38,998 nucleotides of DNA, from contig JARIAT010000070.1 in the NCBI GenBank assembly GCA_029257715.1, positions 1 through 38,998 of the forward strand, read 5' to 3'. The notes beneath the pieces are model-generated. The model was not told where the DNA came from. It did no database searches and worked only from the letters and a program-made list of their open reading frames with translations. The stretch is from Faecousia sp. (GTDB lineage: Bacteria; Bacillota; Clostridia; Oscillospirales; Oscillospiraceae). Shown piece by piece: positions 15,589-25,068 of the stretch. Position numbers and translations under genes: made by a program. The number at the start of each line of letters is the position of its first letter. Within the stretch, counting starts at the first letter, position 1.

Positions 15589-17637
15589 TTACGCAGCAGG
15601 TTCGGAAGGGGGAGCTGGCTCCGTCGGGGACTGTGTGGGAGCCTCAGTAGAGGGCTGTGTGGGAGCCTGTGTAGGAGCTTCAGTCGGTGCTTCCGTTGGA
15701 GCGTCGGTAGGTGCTTGCGTAGGTGCTTGGGTGGGTGTGGTGGTAGCGGGGCGGGTTGCCTCTGTTGTGGTTTCAATCGGCTTCCCGTCAGAATCTGTGG
15801 GGGCGTTGGGATCACCGATGACACAGATGATCTTATCACGCTTGGAATAGGTGGAAGTTGCTTCGTAGGCACTGGAAATCTGGGTATCGGTAGCCTTGGA
15901 GTACTTTACACGGTAAGACTTGACGGTACGGCCGTTGTATGCGGTCTGGATGGTCTGTCCGTCGCTGTAACCTTCGGAATTCCCCTTGGGATATACCTTG
16001 TATTTGGTGGCACCATAGTTGGGACCGCTCACGGTTTCGTATGTCATCTTGACATAGTAATCCTTTTCGTCGGTTCCGATGAGCGATACATGAACCTGAC
16101 CGCCGGAAACGCTGGCTTTGATCCGGATGGGGTAATTGGTGTTGTTGCGGAACTTGAAGTCCAGAGAGCCCCAGTAAATTGTGGCATCCATTCCGAGCGG
16201 CACGTAGTCAACAACAAATGCGTGCTCTGTGCGCTCGACAATCTCGAGATCCGCCTGAAGGGCAGCGTAATAGATGGTAGAGGCGACCTGACAAATACCG
16301 CCGCCCACTTCGTTCTCCGTCAGGCCTCCGCTGAACACGGCGGCAGGCTTATAGCCCTTGGCGGCAGTGCGCTGACCGACGGTGTTATTGAAGGAAAATA
16401 CCTCGCCGGGGCGGACAATGGTATTATTGATCGCCTGACAGGCGAGCTCCAGATTACGGGTACGGTTGGAATTGCGCACATGGTTGGTATCAACAGATGC
16501 CAGCGTATCCTTAAACAGATGCTCCTCCAGAGAGGCTTTTGTGACAGCTGCGGGCAGATATCCCAGAGGATACTCAATGGTTGCGCCGGGTTCGGCATTT
16601 TGGATGGCCTGCTGAAGATCCTCGATGACAAATCCATAGCCCAGAACCTCCGGGGTGATTTCGTAGGTCTCTTCATTGAGAATAGCGTCTACGGGCTGAA
16701 CACAGTACTCGGCGGACAAGGCCTCGAGATCCAGGTTATCCGGCTGCGTCACTTCATAGGAAGCATCGATGGGTTCAAAGGAGTTGGATTCATAGTGGCG
16801 CAGGATGGTTTCCATCAGCGCACCGGTATCGAGATGACGGTAGGGGGTTCCTAGCACAATGGTCATCATCATGTGTTCGGTTTCCGTGTCATCGGCCGCA
16901 TCTTCGATGGTTCGATTCAGGTCCGGCACGGTGCCGTCAACAGTAACGGTGGTCTGGACGAGTTGGCTTTCAGCAGCTTCTGCGGCACTGTTCAAGATAT
17001 CTTGAATGGCAGTCGTGTTGATGGTCATATATTCCCGAGCGTTGAGCTCATATTCTGACAGTGCGGCTTCCTGCTTCGCCATAGTTCTTGCCCAGCGGCT
17101 GCCGCTGCGGCCGTAGTCGTAGGCGGCGGTGACAAGCCGGTCCACATCCACGGAAATCTGAGTAGTTTCCGGAGAAAACAGCAGTGTTTCGTCCGGGAGA
17201 TTGACCGTCAGGGTCTGCTCTTTAAAGGTACGGTCCGTTGCGCTGTGGATGGCGGCTTTGGCTTCCTCGGGGGTCATACCGCCTAGATTGACATGAAAGG
17301 CGTAGACGTTGCTGTAAATGAGACCGTCATCTTTGGTGTAATCGAGATACCACCAGGTTCCGATTCCGATTGCGAGCAATATCACAGCTGCAAGGATCGA
17401 AAAGAGAATCGTCATGGTTCTCTTCTGCTTGAACGGTGAGGTGGAACCGGCATATGGAGTATCTTTTTTTTCATGAGAATTTTCGGAAGATGAGTCCGAA
17501 TGCTTTGACGGAGCGTTTGCAGCCTCCGTTGCCGCATGAAATGCTTCTAAGAGTTCTGCATCAGTTGTTTTACGGGGATGCTGGAACTTTCCGTTTTGAT
17601 TGGCACTGCTTTTTTTCGTGCCTTTTTTCTTAGCTAT
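15589..17637 (-). CDS. VanW-domain cell-surface protein with Thr/Pro-rich tail (ATA start)
   Basis: The protein has a Lys-rich cytoplasmic N-terminus, one membrane helix (TILFSILAAVILLAIGIG), two putative peptidoglycan-binding-type repeats, a VanW domain (TRNLELACQAINNTIVRPGE, FSFNNTVGQRTAAKGYKPA, GGGICQVASTIYYAAL), and a PTxA-repeat tail with no LPXTG. It probably acts at the cell wall; VanW's biochemical role is unknown. The first conventional start is ATG at 17415, but the frame stays open 74 codons further to an ATA codon (17637-17635) with AGGAG exactly 8 bases upstream. The intervening peptide (AKKKGTKKSS..., SPFKQKRT) is a plausible positive N-terminus, which ATG 17415 would remove. 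I therefore call ATA, about 682 residues; start uncertain, gene certain. Confidence 0.85.
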   Translation of the reverse strand: MAKKKGTKKSSANQNGKFQHPRKTTDAELLEAFHAATEAANAPSKHSDSSSENSHEKKDTPYAGSTSPFKQKRTMTILFSILAAVILLAIGIGTWWYLDYTKDDGLIYSNVYAFHVNLGGMTPEEAKAAIHSATDRTFKEQTLTVNLPDETLLFSPETTQISVDVDRLVTAAYDYGRSGSRWARTMAKQEAALSEYELNAREYMTINTTAIQDILNSAAEAAESQLVQTTVTVDGTVPDLNRTIEDAADDTETEHMMMTIVLGTPYRHLDTGALMETILRHYESNSFEPIDASYEVTQPDNLDLEALSAEYCVQPVDAILNEETYEITPEVLGYGFVIEDLQQAIQNAEPGATIEYPLGYLPAAVTKASLEEHLFKDTLASVDTNHVRNSNRTRNLELACQAINNTIVRPGEVFSFNNTVGQRTAAKGYKPAAVFSGGLTENEVGGGICQVASTIYYAALQADLEIVERTEHAFVVDYVPLGMDATIYWGSLDFKFRNNTNYPIRIKASVSGGQVHVSLIGTDEKDYYVKMTYETVSGPNYGATKYKVYPKGNSEGYSDGQTIQTAYNGRTVKSYRVKYSKATDTQISSAYEATSTYSKRDKIICVIGDPNAPTDSDGKPIETTTEATRPATTTPTQAPTQAPTDAPTEAPTEAPTQAPTQPSTEAPTQSPTEPAPPSEPAA
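15616..15735. repeat. Tandem PTxA codons in the VanW tail
   Basis: About ten units of a 12-base coding repeat (PTQA, PTEA, PTDA) form a low-complexity wall-spanning tail. Such repeats vary in copy number between strains. Confidence 0.85.
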
Positions 17638-17698
17638 GGTAATCGCTCCTATCTATTCAGCGGCAAAAGCCGCGAGTCTGGTTTTGAACAACAACATA

Positions 17699-17726
17699 AT
17701 ACTATCATAAACAACTCGAAATGCAA
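17699..17726 (-). promoter_or_regulatory. Probable promoter of the VanW gene
   Basis: TTGCAT and TAGTAT on the minus strand are separated by 16 bases in the mfd-VanW gap. A short GCGGC/GCCGC hairpin (17661-17674) follows in the leader. Confidence 0.45.
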
Positions 17727-17778
17727 CGAAATTTCCGTTTCAAATTGGAACAAAACTGTGAAAAATAATTACGAGGTG

Positions 17779-20700
17779 TTACTGTTGCGCAGCGGTGTAT
17801 TTTTCGACAAATATCTTGCACTGCCGCAGCGGGTCCACACCCTTTGCAAGCTTCAGACGCATGGTAGGCTGTTTGGCGCTTGGGACGAAAAACAGCCGGT
17901 CTTTGTAGTCCGTGCCGGTGCACAGTGCGGTTGCGGCTTCAAAATGGAGGTTGTAGATCGTAAACCAGACCTCGCTGCCTTTTTGCCGGATATCGGTAAT
18001 GGATACCTTTCTGGCATTGGCTCGCAGCAGCGCCACATCCACAAGATTCATGACGCCCTTTGGCGGCTCGCCGTAGCGATCTACGATTTCGTCCAGCAGA
18101 TCATCCGAGTCTTCGTCCGAGCGAATGGCAGCCATCCGGCGGTAGAGATCCATCCGCTGTTCGCTGCTGGGCACATAGGACTGGGGAATATTGGCGGTGA
18201 TATCGAGGTCGGCGGTACACTCCGGAATTCTGGGTGCTTCGCCTCGTTCCTCCAGAACGGCTTCGTCGAGAAGCTTCAGATACATGTCATAGCCCACACT
18301 CATCATGTGACCGGACTGTTCGGCTCCCAAAAGATTGCCGGCACCACGGATTTCCAAATCTCTCATGGCGATCTTAAAGCCGGAGCCGAATTCTGCAAAA
18401 TCCCGGATGGCAGCCAGGCGTTTTTCCGCAATCTCGGAAAGTGCTTTGTCGGGGCGGTAGGTGAAATAGGCGTAAGCATGACGGGTGGATCTTCCGACAC
18501 GGCCGCGGAGCTGATGCAGCTGACTCAGACCGAGTCGATCCGCATTTTCAATGATGAGTGTGTTTGCGTTTGGAATATCCAGACCGGTTTCGATGAGCGT
18601 TGTGCAGACAAGAACCTGAAGTGCTCCATCTGCCATGGCCTGCATGACTTCACCCAAGGCATCTTCACCCATTTTTCCATGGGCAACACCGATGGAAATT
18701 CCCGGGAGGCGCCGCCGAATGCCGGAAGCAACCTGATCGATGGTTTCAACACGGTTGTGCAAATAGTAAACCTGACCGCCGCGTTCAATTTCCCGGACAA
18801 TGGCATCGTCAATAATGGCATCATTGTGCTCCATAACAAACGTTTGGACCGGATAGCGGTCGGCCGGAGGCTGCTCAATTGTGGACATATCGCGGATGCC
18901 CGATAATGCCATGTTGAGGGTGCGGGGGATGGGGGTGGCGGAAAGTGTCAGCACATCCACACCTTTGGAAATCTCTTTGAGCCGCTCCTTATGCGTAACA
19001 CCGAAGCGCTGCTCTTCATCCACAATCAGAAGACCGAGATCCTTGAATTCCACAGTTTTTTGCAGAAGCTTGTGGGTACCGACGATTAGGTCGATCTCAC
19101 CGGCACGAAGCTTTTGCAGGGTCTGCTTCTGCTGTGCGGCAGTCCGGAAACGGCTGAGAACATCGATATTGACGGGGAAACCGCGGAAACGGGAAACAGC
19201 GGTCTGATAGTGCTGCTGGGCAAGCACTGTGGTGGGAACCAGAATGGCGACCTGCTTTCCATCCATGACGGCTTTCATAACCGCGCGCATGGCAACCTCT
19301 GTTTTGCCGAAACCGACATCTCCGCACAGAAGCCGGTCCATGGGAATGGGAGACTCCATATCCGATTTGATATCCGCAATGCAGCGCAGCTGATCGTCGG
19401 TTTCGTTGTATGGGAAATTGTCTTCGAATTCCTGCTGCCAAGGGGAATCCGGTGAAAACGCATAGCCCTTCTGCCGCTTTCTTGCGGCATAGAGCTGAAT
19501 GAGCTGGGCAGCCATATCTTTGGCGGCTTTTCTGGCTTTTGCTTTTGCTTTCTGCCATGTTTCCGTACCCATTTTGTTGAGACGGACATTGGTATCTTCC
19601 CCACCGCCGCCGATATATTTGCTGACGAGATCCAGCTGTGTGGCAGGGACAAAAAGCACATCCGTACCGGCATAGGCGATTTTGATATAATCCTTGATCA
19701 CACCGTCGAGCTTAATCTGCTCCATGCCAAGGAATCGGCCAATGCCATGGTGCTCATGCACCACAAGATCACCGGGGGTCAGATCGGTGAAGGAATGAAG
19801 CTTCTGACGGTTGGTAGCAGTTTTTTTGTGAATACGGGGTTTTTGCTGATATTCGGTTTTGGCCATCAGCTGACCTTCCGTTAAGACGGCAAGCCGTGCG
19901 TCAGGATATTCCATGCCGAAGGGAAGCGTACCGTCGGTCAGCAGAATCTGACCGGGTTTTGGCATGGTGGTCAGAGGAATACAGAGCATGGCGGATAGAT
20001 TCCGATCATGCAGCATCTGCTGAAGCAATTCGGCCCGACGACGGGTTCCGCAGAGAACCAGTGCGGAAAAATCCTGCTTTTGGTAATGAGACAGATCCGA
20101 TGCGGCGATATCCATGTTTCCGCCGTAAGAGGGAAGCTGTTTGGCGGCGATGGGCAGCAGCTGCTTGGGAAGACATTCCGACGGATAAGCGGAGCCTGCA
20201 AAGGAGTCAAGATACACAACACAGCGATTTGAAAGCTGTTTGCAGAAGTCTTCCCACTGGCAGGCGAATTCGCTGAGCTCTCCCGCAATCAGACCGGCGT
20301 TGAGCATGGACTCAAGCCCCATGGAAATTTCGTCCATTCTGGTTCTGGCGGTGCGATGCAGTCCGCTCTGATCGCAGATGATTACAACGGCATTGGCAGG
20401 AATATAGTCCATGGCAGTGGCCATTTCGGGATAAATCAGTGCCATATAACGGTCGGAAGCGGTATGCGTCATGCCGTTTTGATATTTTTCTAGATCCTGC
20501 GTGACAGTTTTCATCAGCGCTTCGTTCGGATGTTTTCTGCGGCGCTGGTGTGCCAGAAGGGAATTGAGATCCTTGCAAAGTCCGGGAATTCCACCGGGAT
20601 GGAGCATAGGCAGAGTTTCCGCAACCGGAAGAATCACTACAGAGGAGACGTTCTCCGTCCGGCGCTGTGTTTCAGGGTCAAAATAGCCCATGGTGTCCAC

Positions 20701-21294
20701 TTCGTCACCGAAGAACTCTACACGAAACGGGCGCTCTGCGGCGGGAGAAAAGATGTCGAGAATATCGCCTCGGACAGCGAATTGTCCGGGGCCTTCGACC
20801 ATCTGACACCGGCTGTATCCGGAAGCAGTCAGGCGTTCCAGAACCTGTGCCTGATTGTATTCTCTGCCGATTTCCAAAGAAAATGCGGCTTGCAGAAGTG
20901 TTTTGGGCGGCATGGTCCGCTGGCTCAGGGATTCCCATGTAAAAATCTGTAATTTGGTTTCTCCGACCGCCAGCCGATAGAGCTGCTGAATTCTTCGCTG
21001 CTCCCAAGAACGGGAGATCACGGCGGCATCGTAGAAGGTCATTTCCCGGTTCGGAAGGGAAGGCGCAGTGACTCCGAGGAATGCAGACAGTTCCTGCGAA
21101 AGACGTTTGGCCGAAATATCGTCCTGACAGATCAGCACCACAGGGCGGTCGGTATCGTGGCAGATGCCTGCCGTCAGGTGACTGCGATTGATCTGGCCGA
21201 TTCCGGTGATGGCGACGGCCTCTCCTTTGGAAACAGATTCCATCAGGAGCTTATATTCGGGAATATTTTGAAGAAAAGATAAGAGTTGATCCAT
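17779..21294 (-). CDS. mfd: Transcription-repair coupling factor Mfd
   Basis: Mfd removes RNA polymerase stalled at DNA damage and recruits UvrA. The 1171-residue protein has the UvrB-like N-terminal module (GEAVAITGIGQINRSH, MTFYDAAVISRSWEQRR), the RNA-polymerase-interacting region (LTPGDLVVHEHHGIGRFLG), the RecG-like motor with Walker A LLCGDVGFGKTEVAMRA, DEEQ box (IVDEEQRFGV), motif III TLSATPIPRTLNMALSG and motif VI QLRGRVGRS, and the C-terminal TRCF domain. Length is normal (~1150). It starts 96 bases after pth, with TGAGGT before ATG, so pth-mfd is probably an operon. Confidence 0.97.
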   Translation of the reverse strand: MDQLLSFLQNIPEYKLLMESVSKGEAVAITGIGQINRSHLTAGICHDTDRPVVLICQDDISAKRLSQELSAFLGVTAPSLPNREMTFYDAAVISRSWEQRRIQQLYRLAVGETKLQIFTWESLSQRTMPPKTLLQAAFSLEIGREYNQAQVLERLTASGYSRCQMVEGPGQFAVRGDILDIFSPAAERPFRVEFFGDEVDTMGYFDPETQRRTENVSSVVILPVAETLPMLHPGGIPGLCKDLNSLLAHQRRRKHPNEALMKTVTQDLEKYQNGMTHTASDRYMALIYPEMATAMDYIPANAVVIICDQSGLHRTARTRMDEISMGLESMLNAGLIAGELSEFACQWEDFCKQLSNRCVVYLDSFAGSAYPSECLPKQLLPIAAKQLPSYGGNMDIAASDLSHYQKQDFSALVLCGTRRRAELLQQMLHDRNLSAMLCIPLTTMPKPGQILLTDGTLPFGMEYPDARLAVLTEGQLMAKTEYQQKPRIHKKTATNRQKLHSFTDLTPGDLVVHEHHGIGRFLGMEQIKLDGVIKDYIKIAYAGTDVLFVPATQLDLVSKYIGGGGEDTNVRLNKMGTETWQKAKAKARKAAKDMAAQLIQLYAARKRQKGYAFSPDSPWQQEFEDNFPYNETDDQLRCIADIKSDMESPIPMDRLLCGDVGFGKTEVAMRAVMKAVMDGKQVAILVPTTVLAQQHYQTAVSRFRGFPVNIDVLSRFRTAAQQKQTLQKLRAGEIDLIVGTHKLLQKTVEFKDLGLLIVDEEQRFGVTHKERLKEISKGVDVLTLSATPIPRTLNMALSGIRDMSTIEQPPADRYPVQTFVMEHNDAIIDDAIVREIERGGQVYYLHNRVETIDQVASGIRRRLPGISIGVAHGKMGEDALGEVMQAMADGALQVLVCTTLIETGLDIPNANTLIIENADRLGLSQLHQLRGRVGRSTRHAYAYFTYRPDKALSEIAEKRLAAIRDFAEFGSGFKIAMRDLEIRGAGNLLGAEQSGHMMSVGYDMYLKLLDEAVLEERGEAPRIPECTADLDITANIPQSYVPSSEQRMDLYRRMAAIRSDEDSDDLLDEIVDRYGEPPKGVMNLVDVALLRANARKVSITDIRQKGSEVWFTIYNLHFEAATALCTGTDYKDRLFFVPSAKQPTMRLKLAKGVDPLRQCKIFVEKYTAAQQ

Positions 21295-21390
21295 GAATAT
21301 ACCTCATAAAGCGACAAAAATCAAAAAGCATGAGAACATGGCAATGCGGAAAGGAGAAAAAATCCCCTTTCCGTGATGAGTTGTTTATCC

Positions 21391-21975
21391 TTACGCTTTG
21401 CCGTTGAATCGGTTGCAGGTTTTCGGGACACCGTCGGTGATGATGGACAGAGCAGCATCAGCAGCCCGTTTCAGGGCAGGGCCCAAATCTTGTTCCTCCG
21501 AGGCGGAGAAAGTGGAGAGCACCCAATCAGCCAGATCATAATCGGGATGGGGTTTGGCTCCGACACCGATTTTGACGCGGGGGAAATCCTGACTGCCCAG
21601 TTCCTGAATGATGGATTTGATTCCGTTGTGACCGCCTGCCGAGCCATTGGCGCGGATGCGGAGCATTCCGGGGGCAAGAGAAATATCATCAAACAGAATG
21701 ATGATCTGCTGGGGCGGAATTTTGAAGAAGGCGGACAGCTGCAAAACAGAGCGGCCTGACAGATTCATGTAAGTCTGGGGCTTGAGCAGAAGAAGCTTAC
21801 GGTCCTGATAACTGCACTGACCGTAAAGACCCTGAAATTTTGCCTTGTCTATACGGCATCCAAGTTTATCTGCCAGCGCATCAATGGCACGAAAGCCGCA
21901 GTTATGGCGGGTGTTATCATATTCTTTTCCGGGATTGCCGAGACCGACAATCAACCAGGTTTCCTGATCTTTCAT
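21391..21975 (-). CDS. pth: Peptidyl-tRNA hydrolase
   Basis: Pth recycles tRNA from peptidyl-tRNA released by stalled ribosomes. The 194-residue protein has LIVGLGNPGKEYDNTRHNCG (Asn14 and catalytic His24), LLLLKPQTYMNLSG, LFDDISLAPGMLRIR and GSAGGHNGIKSI, all Pth signatures, at the usual length. It is upstream of mfd in the same direction, an arrangement common in Firmicutes. Confidence 0.96.
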   Translation of the reverse strand: MKDQETWLIVGLGNPGKEYDNTRHNCGFRAIDALADKLGCRIDKAKFQGLYGQCSYQDRKLLLLKPQTYMNLSGRSVLQLSAFFKIPPQQIIILFDDISLAPGMLRIRANGSAGGHNGIKSIIQELGSQDFPRVKIGVGAKPHPDYDLADWVLSTFSASEEQDLGPALKRAADAALSIITDGVPKTCNRFNGKA

Positions 21976-22017
21976 ATTTTACCATTCCTATATCTATTGA
22001 TGTATTGTGTATTGCTC

Positions 22018-22047
22018 ATTATAGCATCATTCATCGGGAAAAAGCAA
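22018..22047 (-). promoter_or_regulatory. Promoter of pth-mfd
   Basis: TTGCTT and TATAAT on the minus strand with an 18-base spacer, about 45 bases before the pth start. Confidence 0.6.
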
Positions 22048-22142
22048 CGATATGTCATGAAAATTCCACGACAAAAAAGGAGGCAATCAGTCAGATCCTC
22101 CCATTCACTGCGTCGGGAGTAGAAATTTTTAGGAACTCTCTA

Positions 22143-22171
22143 TTGTGCGGCATCCGAAAAAATGGTATACT
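22143..22171 (+). promoter_or_regulatory. Promoter of uvrA
   Basis: TTGTGC, 17 bases, TATACT, about 40 bases before the uvrA start codon. I saw no clear LexA-type palindrome here. Confidence 0.6.
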
Positions 22172-22210
22172 ATACTGAAGAAAATTTCTATATTATGCGA
22201 GGATTTCAAG

Positions 22211-25036
22211 ATGAACGATACCATTCGCATTCAGGGCGCGCGTGAGAACAACCTTAAAAATGTTGACGTGACAATTCCCCGGGACTCTCTGGTGGTATTC
22301 ACGGGACTTTCAGGGTCCGGCAAGTCGAGCCTTGCGTTTGATACAATTTATGCAGAGGGCCAGCGGCGTTATGTAGAAAGCCTTTCGAGCTATGCCCGGC
22401 AGTTTCTGGGACAGATGGACAAGCCCGATGTAGACTCGATTGAGGGGCTTTCTCCGGCAATTTCCATTGACCAGAAGACAACCTCCAAAAACCCACGTTC
22501 TACCGTGGGAACAGTCACTGAGATCTATGACTATCTCCGCCTGCTTTGGGCGAGAGTGGGAATCCCCCACTGTCCAAAGTGCGGCAAGGAGATTTCTCGT
22601 CAGACCATTGACCAGATTGTGGATCGAGTCGAGGCCATGGAGGAAGGAACCAGATTCCTTGTAATGTCACCCGTAGTCCGAGGGAAGAAGGGCGAGCATG
22701 TAAAAGTGTTCGAGGAGGCAAGAAAAGGCGGATTTTCTCGCGTCCGGGTGGATGGCATTCAGTATATGCTGGATGAGGAAATCAAGTGCGAGAAAAATAA
22801 AAAGCACAACATTGATCTTGTGGTGGATCGTCTGGTTCTGAAGGATGGGATGCGCCGCCGTCTGACCGATTCTATCGAGACAGCCTGTGCGCATTCCGGC
22901 GGCATTGTTACAATTTTTCTGATGAATACCGAGGAAGAGCTGACATTCTCCCAGAATTATGCCTGTGATGACTGCGGCATTTCCATGACGGAGCTGGAGC
23001 CGAGAATGTTTTCCTTTAACAATCCCGCCGGAGCATGTCCGGAGTGTACAGGTCTGGGCTTTCGTCTGGTGGCGGACCCGGATCTTGTGATCCCGGATAA
23101 GAGCAAATCGATTTTCGATGGTGCAATTCAGGTGTCCGGATGGAACAGCGCCCGCACGGACAGTGTGTTTCGGATGTATTTCGAGGCATTGGCGCAGAAA
23201 TACCATTTCAGCCTGACAGTTCCCGTTTCCGAGCTTCCCAAAGAGGCTCTGGATGTCATTCTTTACGGAACCGGCAAGGAAAAGCTTCGCATGACCTATA
23301 ACCGCGGCAACGGTATGGGCGTTCTGGAGCAGCCATTTGAAGGAATCCTCAATAACATTGCCCGAAGATATAAGGAGACGCAGTCGGACTCTGTCCGAAA
23401 GGAGCTGGAGGAATGTATGTCCTCTGCCCCATGCCCGAAATGCCATGGGGATCGTCTGTCAGACATGGCCCGGGCGGTTACCGTCGGTGGAATCGGGATT
23501 ATGGATTTTTGCCGCATGAGCGTGAAAGATGCGCTGAAATTTGTGGATGCGCTTCATCTGGAGGGCAGCATGGCGGTGATTGCCCAACAGATTCTCCGGG
23601 AAATCCGATCCCGGCTCCAGTTTTTGGCTGACGTGGGACTGGCGTATCTGACGCTGTCCCGTTCTGCAGCAACACTTTCCGGCGGCGAAAGCCAGCGGAT
23701 TCGTTTGGCAACGCAGATCGGATCATCTCTCATGGGGGTTCTATATATTCTGGATGAGCCCTCCATTGGCCTGCATCAGAGAGACAATGATAAGCTGCTG
23801 CAAACCCTTCAGCATCTTCGAGACATTGGAAATACGCTGATTGTCGTGGAGCACGATGAGGACACCATGCGTGCAGCCGACTATATCGTGGACGTGGGGC
23901 CCGGGGCAGGCAGCCGCGGCGGTGAAATCGTTGCAAGCGGAACACTTCAGGAGATTCTGGACTGTCCGAACTCTGTTACGGGCCAATATCTTTCCGGTGC
24001 TAAAAAAATACCGGTGCCTGCCATGAGGAGATCTGGAAACGGACATTTTCTGGAGGTTTATGGAGCGGAAGAGAACAACCTGAAGAATGTGGATGTGAAA
24101 ATACCGCTTGGGACATTGACCTGTGTGACAGGTGTTTCCGGTTCGGGTAAATCGAGCCTTGTAAATCAGGTGCTCAATCGCACCCTGACCAACCGTCTCA
24201 ACCATGCCCGTACCCGTCCCGGAAAGTGCAGAGACATCCGGGGACTTGAATATCTGGATAAGGTCATCGATATTGATCAGAGTCCGATTGGCCGGACGCC
24301 GCGTTCAAATCCTGCGACCTATACGGGGCTTTTCAATGATATTAGAGAGCTGTTTGCGAGCACGGCAGATGCCAAAATCCGAGGCTATGGTCCCGGCCGA
24401 TTCAGTTTCAATGTAAAAGGCGGCCGCTGTGAAGCCTGCTGCGGAGACGGACTTGTTAAGATTGAAATGCACTTTTTGGCAGATGTGTATGTTCCCTGTG
24501 AGGTGTGCCACGGCAAACGGTATAACAGAGAGACGCTGGAAGTGAAATACAAAGGTAAAGACATTGCACAGGTGCTGGATATGACGGCGGAGGAGGCACT
24601 GGATTTCTTTGAGAATCTACCCAAAATCCGACGGAAAGTTCAGACAATGGTGGAAGTGGGTCTTGGTTACGTGAAACTCGGACAGGCATCTACAACGCTT
24701 TCCGGCGGTGAGGCGCAGCGGGTGAAGCTGGCGACGGAGCTTGCGAGATCCTCCACCGGAAAGACGATCTATGTGCTGGATGAGCCTACAACAGGACTCC
24801 ATGCTGCGGATGTGCATAAGCTCATTGAGGTGCTTCAGCAGCTGGTGGATGCAGGGAATACGGTGCTTGTGATTGAGCATAATCTGGATGTTATTAAGAC
24901 CGCCGACTATATCATCGATCTCGGGCCTGAAGGCGGCGATGAAGGCGGCACCGTGGTAGCGCAGGGCACCCCTGAGGAAGTGGCGGCGGTGGAGCAGAGC
25001 TATACCGGCCATTATCTCAGGCCCTACCTGAATTAA
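22211..25036 (+). CDS. uvrA: Excinuclease ABC subunit A
   Basis: UvrA recognises DNA lesions and loads UvrB. The 941-residue protein has two ABC ATPase halves: Walker [15 protein letters not shown] and [13 protein letters not shown], signatures [14 protein letters not shown] and [14 protein letters not shown], and Walker B sites [15 protein letters not shown] and [15 protein letters not shown]. Zinc-binding cysteines appear in CPKCGKE, CDDCG with CPECTGLG, and CEACCGDG with [10 protein letters not shown]. Length is standard. The ATG at 22211 follows GAGGA; an in-frame ATG at 22145 overlaps the promoter. It is a single gene running away from pth-mfd. Confidence 0.97.
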   Translation: MNDTIRIQGARENNLKNVDVTIPRDSLVVFTGLSGSGKSSLAFDTIYAEGQRRYVESLSSYARQFLGQMDKPDVDSIEGLSPAISIDQKTTSKNPRSTVGTVTEIYDYLRLLWARVGIPHCPKCGKEISRQTIDQIVDRVEAMEEGTRFLVMSPVVRGKKGEHVKVFEEARKGGFSRVRVDGIQYMLDEEIKCEKNKKHNIDLVVDRLVLKDGMRRRLTDSIETACAHSGGIVTIFLMNTEEELTFSQNYACDDCGISMTELEPRMFSFNNPAGACPECTGLGFRLVADPDLVIPDKSKSIFDGAIQVSGWNSARTDSVFRMYFEALAQKYHFSLTVPVSELPKEALDVILYGTGKEKLRMTYNRGNGMGVLEQPFEGILNNIARRYKETQSDSVRKELEECMSSAPCPKCHGDRLSDMARAVTVGGIGIMDFCRMSVKDALKFVDALHLEGSMAVIAQQILREIRSRLQFLADVGLAYLTLSRSAATLSGGESQRIRLATQIGSSLMGVLYILDEPSIGLHQRDNDKLLQTLQHLRDIGNTLIVVEHDEDTMRAADYIVDVGPGAGSRGGEIVASGTLQEILDCPNSVTGQYLSGAKKIPVPAMRRSGNGHFLEVYGAEENNLKNVDVKIPLGTLTCVTGVSGSGKSSLVNQVLNRTLTNRLNHARTRPGKCRDIRGLEYLDKVIDIDQSPIGRTPRSNPATYTGLFNDIRELFASTADAKIRGYGPGRFSFNVKGGRCEACCGDGLVKIEMHFLADVYVPCEVCHGKRYNRETLEVKYKGKDIAQVLDMTAEEALDFFENLPKIRRKVQTMVEVGLGYVKLGQASTTLSGGEAQRVKLATELARSSTGKTIYVLDEPTTGLHAADVHKLIEVLQQLVDAGNTVLVIEHNLDVIKTADYIIDLGPEGGDEGGTVVAQGTPEEVAAVEQSYTGHYLRPYLN

Positions 25037-25039
25037 AAA

Positions 25040-25059
25040 GCGCCTGCTTACGCAGGCGC
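25040..25059 (-). terminator. Terminator between uvrA and the kinase-like gene
   Basis: GCGCCTGC-TTAC-GCAGGCGC; on the minus strand it is followed by five T's, so it chiefly serves the kinase-like gene, but it also sits 4 bases after the uvrA stop. Confidence 0.75.
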
Positions 25060-25068
25060 ACATCCATT

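Noticed and set aside
15616-15735. Short tandem repeat looking like a CRISPR array or minisatellite
   Set aside because: The 12-base period has no spacers and translates to PTxA repeats in the VanW protein tail.
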